Below are positions 1 through 7,264 of a DNA stretch of 11,856 bases, in pieces (positions within the stretch are counted from its first letter, which is position 1; the number at the start of each line of letters is the position of its first letter). A model generated the notes under the pieces. That model worked only from the letters and a program-made list of their open reading frames with translations, was not told where the DNA came from and did no database searches. Made by a program: the position numbers and the translations under genes. The stretch spans positions 1 through 11,856 of the forward strand of contig DVEE01000482.1 of the NCBI GenBank assembly GCA_015295885.1. The letters run 5' to 3'. The stretch comes from Leptolyngbyaceae cyanobacterium M65_K2018_010 (GTDB taxonomy: Bacteria > Cyanobacteriota > Cyanobacteriia > Phormidesmidales > Phormidesmidaceae).

Positions 1-293
1 GAAACCTCGACCGCCACCCCAATGGAAACCCGATGCTCCTGGAGATAGATAATCAGCAGGCGAAACAGTTCCACCAGAATCAGCAGAAACAGAATATCGG
101 CCGTCACCTGGGGAAAATTGAGCGGCGGCAGCAGCGACAGGAACATCTCACGCAGCTGCATCACCATGAAGCTAAACAGCCCGATGCATAGGGAAATCAC
201 AATCAAGTCTTGGACCGTTTCCAGCAGGCGCACCACCACATTACCGTTGAACCCGGCGAGCCAGCGAGAGGAAGAACTAGAGACATGTTGCAT
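1..293 (-). CDS. PsiE-family membrane protein (3' end missing)
   Basis: Only the first 97 codons are in the window; the gene runs off the left edge. The start is an ATG at 291-293 with a weak, distant GAGG upstream. A polar N-terminus of about 20 residues is followed by two hydrophobic segments, about 27-46 and 65-84. The second leads into the stretch YLQEHRVSIGVAVEV, typical of the phosphate-starvation-inducible PsiE family. Members are small polytopic inner-membrane proteins of unknown biochemical role; the name comes from phosphate-regulated expression in E. coli, and nothing here shows phosphate control. It lies 120 bases downstream of the flavodiiron gene on the same strand, so read-through is possible. 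The family call is from recognised motifs; the missing C-terminal half limits certainty. Confidence 0.8.
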   Translation of the reverse strand, partial: MQHVSSSSSRWLAGFNGNVVVRLLETVQDLIVISLCIGLFSFMVMQLREMFLSLLPPLNFPQVTADILFLLILVELFRLLIIYLQEHRVSIGVAVEV

Positions 294-413
294 AGGAATG
301 GCCTCATTAAGTAGTGATGAAAAGCATCGTCAGATCCCCACTCACCTCTGCGGGGTAAGCGAAAGAAAATGGAAGACATCCACTGGGAGTCTTGCACCCA
401 GCTAGGATGCCAT

Positions 414-2156
414 CTAGTAGTGACTACCGCTGTTGCGATAGTGCACCGCCGTCAGGCCATGGGGCTTGGCCACTCGTCCGGCCCCGGCAGTGGCACAGAC
501 AATCCAGTGATCGTGGGCCTCCAGCCGGTGGGTGACCGTACACTCCAGGTAGGCCAGGGCTGCCGCCAAAACCGGCGAACCATTCGGGGCAGGGCAGGTG
601 GCCACCCCCGCAAAGCGATCCGCCCCCGGCGGGAACCGTTTCAGAAAGTGCTTGATCAACCGCTGGCTCTGGCCTTCCTCCAGCACATTCAGCACAAAGG
701 TATCGCCCCAGCCCAGCAGCGATTCGATCGCCCGGTCCTTCGCCACGGCAATGGCTAACCCTGGCGGCTGGGTGCCCGTCTGCATCACCCAGGAGGCCAG
801 CATGGCGCCGCTAACCTCGCCCCGCTGGGCGGTCAAGACATAGAGCCCGGTACTGAGCCGTCCTAGGGCTTGATCGAGACCCGTAGCTAGGGCTGAGTCG
901 GGTCGCTGGCGCGGCCCGGTGGCTGCCTGGGCCTGAATCCGCTGGCCCAGGTCGGTGCCCGCCTCTTCGCAGAGCTTGTCGGTGGCGGCCGTGGGTTCGG
1001 CCTTGATGGCAATGGGCTCAAAGCCAAGGGTGAGGCCCAACTCCTGGCAACGGTTACGCAGGGGAAAAATCGGTTCGTCTTGACCCCCGCCGGTTTCAAA
1101 CAGACCAATGGTTTGGCCGGGGTGGGCGGCGGTCAGCAGGGTGCTGAGGAGAGGAGCCAACTCCGGGCGATCCTGGGGCGGCATACCCACGACTAAGCCA
1201 GCGGCACTGGTGGCCAACTCCCGCACCGTGGGGATGTCGGTTTCTAAAAAGTCCACCAGTTCCACCGCCAGGCCGGTTTTGAGGATCCCCTGACCGATGG
1301 CCTGCACCAGGCGATCACTATGGCCGTAGTCCCCGGCGTAGAACAGGGCCACAAAGGGGGTGGTTTGGGCCTGGGCCTCGCTCCAGGTGCGGTAGCGATC
1401 GCGCCAGTCCGCCAGGTGGTGCCGCAGCAGCGGGCCATGGCCAGTGGCGACCTGGGCAATGGGTAGGGGCTCAATTCGCCGTAGAGCCGCTAGTACGGAA
1501 CGGGCATTGGGGGCCATCAGACAGTCGTAGTAGAGCTGAAAGTCGGCCTCCAGCCGGGTGGGCTGCTCGTCGTAGAGGGTGTCGTCGCAGTAGTGCAGGC
1601 CCAGCACATCGCAGGTATAGAGCACCTGGGTGCCGTGGTCGTAGGTTAAGATGGTGTCGGGCCAGTGCAGGTTGGGGGCCGAGATGAACTCCAACTCGTG
1701 GCCGCGACCTAGATCGAGGCGATCGCCACTTTTCACTATCTGGGCTGCCAAGGGTCGATGGATCTGGTTCTGCAAAAACTGCATCGCCACCTTTGAGGCC
1801 ACCACCGTGATCTGGGGCGCTACCGCCAACAAATCGGCAATCAGCCCACTGTGGTCGGGCTCGGTGTGATTCACAATCAAGTAGTCGATCTGCTCCAGAT
1901 CCACCTGTTGCCTCAGTTCATGGAAGTAAAGATCGCTGAACTTGGCGTGGGCGGTATCGATCAGGGCAATTTTCTCGCCTTTCAGCAGAAACGAGTTGTA
2001 GGTGGTGCCATTGCGCAACTCAAACTCAATGTCGAAGCGATCGCGGTCCCAATCCAAGCAGCGCAGGGCCGTTGAGTCTGGGGCAATGGCGGCCACCTGC
2101 ACACTCAGCCGAGCGGCCTGAGGGGAATCCAAACGCAAACCAGAGGAGACAACCAT
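414..2156 (-). CDS. flv3: Class-C flavodiiron protein (diflavin flavoprotein), probably Flv3
   Basis: This 580-residue protein has the three-domain layout of cyanobacterial flavodiiron proteins, which pass electrons from photosystem I acceptors or NAD(P)H to O2 and make water without releasing superoxide. Residues about 30-260 form the metallo-beta-lactamase-like diiron domain. Its ligands all appear present: H97, E99 and D101 (with H102) in NHTEPDHSG, H164 in NLHWPD, D183 in TCD and H240 in GHGP. Residues about 266-405 form the flavodoxin-like FMN domain, and about 425-575 the flavin-reductase domain (GAMLASW, AVAKDRAIES, FPPGADRFAGV). The full ligand set puts it with Flv3/Flv4 and not Flv1/Flv2. 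No flv2 or sll0218-like gene lies beside it, and the C-terminal region resembles my recollection of Flv3, so Flv3 is preferred, though Flv4 is not excluded. The ATG at 2154-2156 has AAGGA 12 bases upstream. No partner Flv is in the window. Confidence 0.93.
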   Translation of the reverse strand: MVVSSGLRLDSPQAARLSVQVAAIAPDSTALRCLDWDRDRFDIEFELRNGTTYNSFLLKGEKIALIDTAHAKFSDLYFHELRQQVDLEQIDYLIVNHTEPDHSGLIADLLAVAPQITVVASKVAMQFLQNQIHRPLAAQIVKSGDRLDLGRGHELEFISAPNLHWPDTILTYDHGTQVLYTCDVLGLHYCDDTLYDEQPTRLEADFQLYYDCLMAPNARSVLAALRRIEPLPIAQVATGHGPLLRHHLADWRDRYRTWSEAQAQTTPFVALFYAGDYGHSDRLVQAIGQGILKTGLAVELVDFLETDIPTVRELATSAAGLVVGMPPQDRPELAPLLSTLLTAAHPGQTIGLFETGGGQDEPIFPLRNRCQELGLTLGFEPIAIKAEPTAATDKLCEEAGTDLGQRIQAQAATGPRQRPDSALATGLDQALGRLSTGLYVLTAQRGEVSGAMLASWVMQTGTQPPGLAIAVAKDRAIESLLGWGDTFVLNVLEEGQSQRLIKHFLKRFPPGADRFAGVATCPAPNGSPVLAAALAYLECTVTHRLEAHDHWIVCATAGAGRVAKPHGLTAVHYRNSGSHY

Positions 2157-2230
2157 GGGTAATATCTATCCTTATTAAGTTCAGGATGTTGATATCCCAA
2201 TGGTTGCCCAGAAGGGTAAGATTTGTAAAA

Positions 2231-2267
2231 TGTCAATCTCAAAACTGTTCGATTAGTTTTTTGTATA
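2231..2267 (-). promoter_or_regulatory. Candidate promoter elements upstream of the flavodiiron gene
   Basis: On the minus strand there is a -10-like TATACA at 2262-2267, about 105 bases before the start codon, and a perfect TTGACA at 2231-2236 that lacks a good -10 at the usual 16-18 base spacing. Either may belong to the true promoter. The palindrome at 2273-2310 would cover the -35 region of the first option. Assigned by eye only. Confidence 0.25.
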
Positions 2268-2272
2268 TTCAA

Positions 2273-2310
2273 ATTGCCAATGCATTTACTTCGCAAATGC
2301 ATTGAGCAAT
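2273..2310. repeat. Strong inverted repeat upstream of the flavodiiron gene
   Basis: CAATGCATTT (2278-2287) and AAATGCATTG (2295-2304) form a perfect 10-bp inverted repeat around a 7-base spacer. It extends by ATTGC (2273-2277) pairing with GCAAT (2306-2310) across one bulged A at 2305. It is AT-rich with no adjacent T-run on either strand, so it fits an operator or a leader hairpin better than an intrinsic terminator. It lies about 117 bases upstream of the flavodiiron start codon. Confidence 0.75.
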
Positions 2311-2640
2311 CTCAAGGAAGGGCGAGGCTGGCATATATTTGAGTCATCCTATTCCTCAGCTCGCCAGTACGGGGGACTCCAGGCCCTACAATTCAGCCTC
2401 GCCCAGCCAATCTGCCCAAGCCTGGGCGGGTGGCCTGCAACGCCATCGGCCTATCCTCCCGGGTCAGGTCGATATCTTCCGTTTCCAGGTCATAGACCGA
2501 CAGCCGAACGATGGAACAGTCAGCAGCGGCTCTTCTCAGCGAGGTTCAAGGCCGCCCCCAACGGGTCGAGATGCCGGTGCCGGAGGCAAGGACGAAACGG
2601 TAGTTGAAAAGTCGCGCCCCCCTGGCCACGGGAGACATCA
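2311..2640. other. No intact gene; possible decayed coding sequence
   Basis: This GC-rich stretch between the glycosyltransferase stop codon and the flavodiiron upstream region has no convincing gene. On the minus strand, protein-like fragments appear in different frames: HLDPLGAALNLAEKSRC before a stop near 2523, and SIVRLSVYDLETEDIDL over about 2460-2515, ending in a stop near 2396. This pattern would fit a small gene broken by frameshifts. I do not recognise the family, and the fragments could be chance. Overlapping open frames on the plus strand lack family features and ribosome-binding sites. Confidence 0.3.
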
Positions 2641-3651
2641 TCACGGTAGTCCTGACTCTACGACTTCCCGGACTCGGTAAATGGGCCGTTGTTGGGACTC
2701 GTGGTAGGTACGCATCATCAACTCAGCCAGCAGACCAAAACTAAACAGTTGAATGCCTGCCAGCAAGAGCACCACAGCTAACACCAGCAGGGGCCGATCA
2801 CCAATGTCCTGGTCGGCCAGAAACTTAACCAGGGTGAGATAAATCCCAATACCTATGCCGACTGCCATGGATACCAATCCCAGGGTGCCGAAAATGTGCA
2901 TGGGCTTGGTGAGAAATTTTTTCATGAAGTAGACCGTCAACAGATCCATCACCACCCGCAGGGTGCGGCCCAGGCCGTACTTGCTGGTGCCAAACCGGCG
3001 GGGGTAATGGTTAACCGCTATTTCGGTGATGCGGGCCCCCTCGATGAAGGCTAGGGCGGGTAAAAACCGATGCAGTTCACCGTACAGGTTCATATCGTGA
3101 ATGACCTCAGCCCGATAGGCCTTGAGGGAACAGCCGTAGTCGTGTAAGTTGACCCCGGTGACTCGGCCAATCAACCAGTTAGCTATTTTCGATGGAATTA
3201 ACCGGGTTAGCGTGTTGTCCTGGCGGTCCTTGCGCCAGCCGCTTACCAGGTCATAGCCCTCGTTCAAGCGGGCTAGCAACCGGGGAATATCCGCCGGGTC
3301 GTTCTGCAAATCTCCATCCATGGTGATAATGACGAGGCCCTGGGCATGGTCAAAGCCGGCGGCCATCGCCGCTGTTTGGCCGTAGTTACGGCGCAGCAAG
3401 ATGCCCCGCAACTGGGCATGGTGTTGGGCGAGCTGCCGCAGGCGATCCCCTGAGCCATCGGTGGAGCCATCATCGACACATAAAATTTCGTAGGTCAGGG
3501 CCTGCCTATCCAGCACCTGGCTAATGGCTTCAATCAAAACGGGCAGACTATCGTACTCGTTGTAGATAGGCACCACTACCGAGAGATCGAGGGCGGGGAC
3601 CAGCTGCTCGGAGGAGGCTGGGACGTTAGGGGGAATCGTCGTTGAGGTCAT
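2641..3651 (-). CDS. Family 2 glycosyltransferase with two C-terminal membrane helices (polyprenyl-phosphate glycosyltransferase type)
   Basis: The 336-residue protein has a GT-A catalytic domain at about 22-235. Seen motifs are VVPIYNEYDSLP (26-37), CVDDGSTDGS (58-67), the DxD-containing TMDGDLQNDP (110-119, D112 and D114), SGWRKDRQDN (137-146) and HDYGCSLKAYR (170-180). Two hydrophobic helices follow, about 251-275 and 288-312, then a short tail. This is the DPM1/GtrB/ArnC-like layout, in which a sugar is moved from a nucleotide donor to undecaprenyl (polyprenyl) phosphate on the inner leaflet, to be flipped and used in envelope glycosylation. The sugar cannot be read from sequence. It is the last gene of a four-gene minus-strand cluster, 31 bases after the flippase-like gene. 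The ATG at 3649-3651 lacks a clear Shine-Dalgarno sequence, so translational coupling is possible. Confidence 0.92.
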   Translation of the reverse strand: MTSTTIPPNVPASSEQLVPALDLSVVVPIYNEYDSLPVLIEAISQVLDRQALTYEILCVDDGSTDGSGDRLRQLAQHHAQLRGILLRRNYGQTAAMAAGFDHAQGLVIITMDGDLQNDPADIPRLLARLNEGYDLVSGWRKDRQDNTLTRLIPSKIANWLIGRVTGVNLHDYGCSLKAYRAEVIHDMNLYGELHRFLPALAFIEGARITEIAVNHYPRRFGTSKYGLGRTLRVVMDLLTVYFMKKFLTKPMHIFGTLGLVSMAVGIGIGIYLTLVKFLADQDIGDRPLLVLAVVLLLAGIQLFSFGLLAELMMRTYHESQQRPIYRVREVVESGLP

Positions 3652-3682
3652 CGTAGTAGGACGGTATCGGAGCTGAGGACAT

Positions 3683-4600
3683 CTACCTGAGCCGCTCTAC
3701 CAGCCAGGCCAGGCCAGCCCCTAACGCCTCGGCCAGGGTACTCACCAGCCGGTATAGGGCCACGGCACTAAGCACCACTCCAGCAGACAGCATGCCTTCT
3801 AATAGGGTAACCGCGATCGCCTCAAACACCCCCAATCCCCCCGGTGCCCCCGGTACCACCAACCCCGCTAGCCAAGCCAGGCTAAACAGACTCACGACCG
3901 ATGGCCAAAGATGCCCTGGTAGGGGGCTAACAGCGCTCACCACCAATCCAAACCCCAGTCCCCGCAGCAGCACAAAGCCTAGCTCTCCCAATAAAGGTTT
4001 GAGGGGATAGCCCTGGAGCCCCACGGAGGGCAGCACCGTGGTCCCCCGATCATCCTGGGTCTTAGCCCGCCCCAGACGCTGGATTAACGGGTTCAGCCAG
4101 CGTGGCCGGATTCCTACCAGAATCAGCCCTAATAGGACAAGCTGCCAGGGCCAATAGCGAGTAGGGCTTACTAGGCCCAAAATTAAGGCCGCCACCGCCA
4201 TCAGTATCGGCTCTAGAACCACACCCATTACGGCAGGGCTAGGGGGCACTCCAATCCCCCGGAGGGCTCGTAATCGCCCGTAGAAATGCCAAACATTGCC
4301 AGGCAGGTATTTCCATAGGTTGGTTTGTAGATAAACTCGGGTGCTCCAATGACCCTGGACAGGTTGCTGCAAGGCCTGCAGCAGCCAGCCCCAGACCCAA
4401 CCGGACCAGCTATGGGCCATGAGCGTGACCCCCAAGCCCAACCCCAACCGCCCTAGCCCCACGGGGGTCAGTCGGGTAGCCGTGACCTCAGCCCAGTGGA
4501 GGGCCACCGTGCGACCTAAAAAGGCGATCGCAGCGGCCAGCACACCCCAACGAACATAGGGCTTCAGTCTAGACAACCAGACCCTTAGAGCAGTCAGCAC
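3683..4600 (-). CDS. Lysylphosphatidylglycerol synthase TM-region-like (flippase-like) membrane protein
   Basis: An integral membrane protein of about 305 residues with seven or eight hydrophobic segments (roughly 17-36, 51-77, 123-145, 150-165, 203-224, 233-250, 256-275, 278-300). Two motifs mark the family: NLWKYLPGNVWHFYGR (94-109) and PGAPGGLGVFE (250-260). Related proteins include the membrane part of MprF and AglD/YbhN-like proteins; proposed roles are lipid or lipid-linked-sugar translocation, but few are tested. No aminoacyl-transfer domain follows, so lysyl-lipid synthesis is unlikely. A GTG at 4598-4600 has GAGG 11 bases upstream and is preferred. An in-frame ATG at 4655-4657 would add 19 residues that do not resemble the family. 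Its place just before a polyprenyl-phosphate glycosyltransferase suggests a shared lipid-carrier pathway. Confidence 0.87.
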   Translation of the reverse strand: MLTALRVWLSRLKPYVRWGVLAAAIAFLGRTVALHWAEVTATRLTPVGLGRLGLGLGVTLMAHSWSGWVWGWLLQALQQPVQGHWSTRVYLQTNLWKYLPGNVWHFYGRLRALRGIGVPPSPAVMGVVLEPILMAVAALILGLVSPTRYWPWQLVLLGLILVGIRPRWLNPLIQRLGRAKTQDDRGTTVLPSVGLQGYPLKPLLGELGFVLLRGLGFGLVVSAVSPLPGHLWPSVVSLFSLAWLAGLVVPGAPGGLGVFEAIAVTLLEGMLSAGVVLSAVALYRLVSTLAEALGAGLAWLVERLR

Positions 4601-4690
4601 GGGATCATTTTCCTCTAGGCATGGGGCTCGAGGCTGAGCCAGCGGGCATCTCCCCATCCCCTAGGCAAGGGTTCAGGTCCCTGCTCTGGA

Positions 4691-5443
4691 CTATAGCTCA
4701 GGGGGACAATAGCTGGACATGACCCGCCCAGGTCGTCGCAACTGTCGCTGATAGGCCTGACTGATGGGATCCGATGAATCCGCCAGCGAGTCAATGCCAA
4801 TGCCGTTACGCCCCTGATCCCGACCGGAACTATGGATGTAGCGTCCCTCTCCCAGGTAAAGGCCGACATGGGTCGTGCGTTCCGGAGTACCAAAAAAGAC
4901 TAAATCCCCAGGCTCTAGCTCAGCCCAATCCAGCGGCTGGGTAAACGCCTCCTGCTGGTAGGAATCCCGGGGTAGGCGAATCCCGGCCGCCGCAAAGGCC
5001 GTTTGCACCAGACCCGAGCAATCATAATTCGGGCCTACAGTTCCCCCCCAGAGGTAGCAGTTGGGTTGCTCCATCGCCCGCTGGGCATAGGCGATCACCT
5101 GGGGCAACCGCGCGACAATGGCCGGGCGATCTAAAACTACGGGTTGGTATGGGGCAGAGGCCGGCTCCAAAGCCTTGAAATCGCTTAGCCCAATCCACCC
5201 AGGGTAGCCGTCTTCGCAGAGGCAAACCAGCAGGCCAGTGGGTTTAGGTTGGCCCGGTTCCCGGCCAGCATCGCCAATCCCTAGGCGCAGATGACGCCCG
5301 GCTGCCGCCTGGGTCACTAGTCCTGCCAGGGCCGGGGTCTTATAGAGATTCACCGTCCTGAGGCAACGATATTCCCTGGCCATCAGCGGATCGCCCATCC
5401 CAGGGGGAGGATGGTTGTGCAAGCCCTTAATCTCCCTGGTCAC
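4691..5443 (-). CDS. SH3b-NlpC/P60 (C40) gamma-D-glutamyl-diamino acid endopeptidase
   Basis: The 250-residue protein has an N-terminal bacterial SH3-like domain (about 24-95, ending CEDGYPGWIGLSD) and an NlpC/P60 cysteine-peptidase domain (about 105-250). The catalytic triad appears as C142 in YDCSGL, H192 in THVGLYLG and H204 in YIHSSG. Spacing between these residues matches the structurally studied Anabaena/Nostoc enzymes, which cut the gamma-D-Glu-diaminopimelate bond of peptidoglycan stem peptides and act in cell-wall recycling. No signal peptide is seen, consistent with cytoplasmic recycling. The start is uncertain. The GTG used here overlaps the upstream gene by 17 bases; ATGs at 5396-5398 and 5381-5383 are alternatives, and none has a strong ribosome-binding site. 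The overlap suggests coupling to the 489-residue membrane protein. Confidence 0.92.
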   Translation of the reverse strand: MTREIKGLHNHPPPGMGDPLMAREYRCLRTVNLYKTPALAGLVTQAAAGRHLRLGIGDAGREPGQPKPTGLLVCLCEDGYPGWIGLSDFKALEPASAPYQPVVLDRPAIVARLPQVIAYAQRAMEQPNCYLWGGTVGPNYDCSGLVQTAFAAAGIRLPRDSYQQEAFTQPLDWAELEPGDLVFFGTPERTTHVGLYLGEGRYIHSSGRDQGRNGIGIDSLADSSDPISQAYQRQLRRPGRVMSSYCPPEL

Positions 5444-6896
5444 CGGAATTGCGGATATTCACGACTTTCCTCAGCACATTAAACCAAAAGGTTGAACCCA
5501 TGGAAATGGCAAACCCACTCACTAACCAACCCAGAAATCGCCGTTGCACCAAGGGAATGGGCCAGTCTTCCTCCGCCGCTAATTGCTGCTTCACCACCAC
5601 GTCGTTATAGCCCAGGGGAAAGGGAATCTTAGATAAAGCCTGATCCACAGCCGCCTGGACCTGGGTCAAGTTTTGATTGAGATCCCCTGTAGTTTCACCT
5701 CCCAATTGTTCCGCGGTTTGGGTAATAGAACTGCGGAGTACCGAATCCTTGGCTAGTCGGGTCGCAATATGAAAGGAATCCGCATTGATGGAAATGGCTG
5801 TAGCTATACCGATAATCAGGGCCACAGCCTTGGCATTGCGCTTATAAACCCCCGTGGCACGCTCCATGCCACGGTTAAACCACTTCTCAATTTCGTAGCC
5901 AAACTGCTCGATTTCATTGAAGGATTTCTCAGTAGTGATTTCCACCTTCCGGGCAATGGCGGCCAAGCTCGAGCGCAAAGCAGGGGTGATGGTGGCTTTC
6001 CCCAGGCGTTCCACCAGCGCCTGAGCAGTCGGATTACCTTGCTCTGCCAGGTGACTCAAATCCTGAAAGGTGGGGCTGTCACGGTCAAAAACATCCAACA
6101 AGCTCACTACATTGGGGCGTAATTTATTCAGCAAGGCCACCCGCTCGGTGTCCGTACTGGCTAAACCCCGCTTGATGTAGGTTAAGCGGCGCAAAAAAGT
6201 TTCCGTCAGCGGATGTCCATCGGGCAAAACATCCTCCGCCATCAGGGTAAAATCCTCCAACTTATGGACCAAGCGGTCCAGGCTGTCCGAGAGGGATACC
6301 GCCCCTGAACTGAAATCGGCAATGACCTGATGGACCGATTGCTCCAGTTGTTGAAATTCCCCATTCAGCAAAAACTCATTACCAGTGCTAGCCTTCAGAT
6401 CACTGAGGATATTGCTCACCGGCAGCAAAATTTTCTCGGAGGCAAAGGTGGTGACGCGATCGTCCGCTAGCACCTGCCACAAACGACCCAGTTGCATGCG
6501 CTCTAAGAGGCTATTGGCAAACGCCTCGGAGGGAATATAGGAAGGTCCGCTAGTTTTGCCTTTCCCAAAAACATTGCGAGTACCGGTAATGGCCCGATAA
6601 ATGCGGCCAATCAGGTGGGAAATACCGCGAAAGGAACGGGCGATTCTCCCCTTAGCCTCTTGATCCAAACTACGGATCCAGGGACTCTCATAGAGGGAAT
6701 CTGCCAGGGCTTGGGCTGCTGCGTCCTTATCCCGATCGTTGCCGGCCAAGAGCACCTCTATGGACTGTTTCAGATGCTCAGCTCGCCACTGCAGGAGGGT
6801 ACCGATAATCTCCTGTAACTCGCTGGCTAAAAGGCTCAGCACAAAGAAGATAAAGACTAGCCCTAGCGCAATATCTAAAACAATCGGAAAGTTCAC
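5427..6896 (-). CDS. Uncharacterised membrane protein with long soluble helical region
   Basis: I do not recognise a named family for this 489-residue protein. One hydrophobic helix lies at the N-terminus (about 5-27), followed by about 320 mostly polar, helix-prone residues. A second hydrophobic segment is at about 356-371 and a third at about 454-475, in LGWLVSGFAISMGSTFWFNVLRKVVNIRNSG. The end of that last segment, FWFNVLRKVVNIR, resembles a C-terminal motif I have seen in uncharacterised bacterial membrane proteins. The start is a GTG at 6894-6896 with GGGGG nearby; an in-frame stop lies 15 bases upstream, so a longer form is excluded. It is the first gene of the envelope cluster and overlaps the NlpC/P60 frame, suggesting a cell-wall-linked role, which is inference only. 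It contains no HIP1 octamer. Confidence 0.85.
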   Translation of the reverse strand: MNFPIVLDIALGLVFIFFVLSLLASELQEIIGTLLQWRAEHLKQSIEVLLAGNDRDKDAAAQALADSLYESPWIRSLDQEAKGRIARSFRGISHLIGRIYRAITGTRNVFGKGKTSGPSYIPSEAFANSLLERMQLGRLWQVLADDRVTTFASEKILLPVSNILSDLKASTGNEFLLNGEFQQLEQSVHQVIADFSSGAVSLSDSLDRLVHKLEDFTLMAEDVLPDGHPLTETFLRRLTYIKRGLASTDTERVALLNKLRPNVVSLLDVFDRDSPTFQDLSHLAEQGNPTAQALVERLGKATITPALRSSLAAIARKVEITTEKSFNEIEQFGYEIEKWFNRGMERATGVYKRNAKAVALIIGIATAISINADSFHIATRLAKDSVLRSSITQTAEQLGGETTGDLNQNLTQVQAAVDQALSKIPFPLGYNDVVVKQQLAAEEDWPIPLVQRRFLGWLVSGFAISMGSTFWFNVLRKVVNIRNSGDQGD

Positions 6897-6954
6897 TAGA
6901 TTGCCCCCGAAAATCTAACCAACGACTTGAAACTCCCTGGGCTTTAAGGTCAGT

Positions 6955-6960
6955 AGTATA
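6955..6960 (-). promoter_or_regulatory. Candidate -10 box for the envelope gene cluster
   Basis: TATACT on the minus strand lies 58 bases before the GTG of the 489-residue protein, a good match to the sigma-70 -10 consensus. No convincing -35 hexamer sits 16-18 bases further upstream, so it may need an activator or an alternative group-2 sigma factor, or it may be chance. Confidence 0.35.
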
Positions 6961-7140
6961 TGTCACCTACGGGAAACTCAGTGAGGCTTGGGTTCACCAA
7001 ACTTAACCGGGTGATCAGGCCCAAGACATTTGGCTTGGCCAGGGTAGAATAACAAGCGTTAAACCCTTCGGTTATCCAGCCCAATACCTGTAACCAAGCT
7101 TCGACTTCTGGACCTTACTGTGAACTTTTCCACTGAAAAA
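6961..7140. other. Intergenic stretch, mostly without recognised elements
   Basis: No gene, RNA family or promoter stands out here apart from two weak inverted repeats. One pairs GGCCCAAG with CTTGGCC within 7018-7040, with one bulge; the other pairs CTTTT with AAAAG within 7126-7142. The remainder of the 368-base gap is covered by the candidate -10 box and the structured segment. Confidence 0.4.
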
Positions 7141-7208
7141 GCCGGGTCTATCAACCTCAGGCCGGATCAGCCAGACCCCTAGAACCTATCAGGTATCCCG
7201 GCCTGGAG
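7136..7208 (-). promoter_or_regulatory. Structured intergenic RNA element with alternative hairpins and a U5 tract (attenuator or terminator)
   Basis: On the minus strand several pairings compete. Stem A joins 7195-7204 with 7159-7167 (nine pairs, one bulged base). Stem B joins 7197-7202 with 7141-7146 (GCCGGG/CCCGGC). Stem C joins 7173-7178 with 7144-7149 (GGGTCT/AGACCC). Stem A excludes B, and B excludes C. The 3' arm of B and the segment after C run into five U's (7140-7136), the geometry of an intrinsic terminator. It could end the cyAbrB transcript or attenuate read-through into the envelope cluster. Confidence 0.4.
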
Positions 7209-7232
7209 TAGTCACTGGACCAGCGCCAGGGA

Positions 7233-7262
7233 TTGGCAAGCTAAGCCCGCAGCCGTTGCCAA
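7233..7262 (-). terminator. Hairpin just after the cyAbrB stop codon
   Basis: TTGGCAA (7233-7239) pairs perfectly with TTGCCAA (7256-7262), and an inner GCT/AGC extends the stem across a 2-base bulge. It begins 2 bases after the cyAbrB stop codon on the minus strand. No U-run follows, so it may stabilise the 3' end or act with the U5 element further on. Confidence 0.4.
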
Positions 7263-7264
7263 CC

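Noticed and set aside
369..758. Open frame of 129 codons on the plus strand inside the flavodiiron gene
   Set aside because: It lies antisense to strongly conserved flavodiiron codons, has no family features and reflects GC-rich codon bias on the opposite strand.
2302..2680. Two overlapping plus-strand open frames upstream of the flavodiiron gene
   Set aside because: They overlap each other in different frames, have low-complexity Ser/Pro/Gly/Arg content, no clear ribosome-binding site, and one runs into the glycosyltransferase 3' end.
3683..4600. Lysyl-phosphatidylglycerol synthase (MprF) activity
   Set aside because: Only the membrane part is present; the C-terminal aminoacyl-transfer domain needed for lysyl-lipid synthesis is missing.
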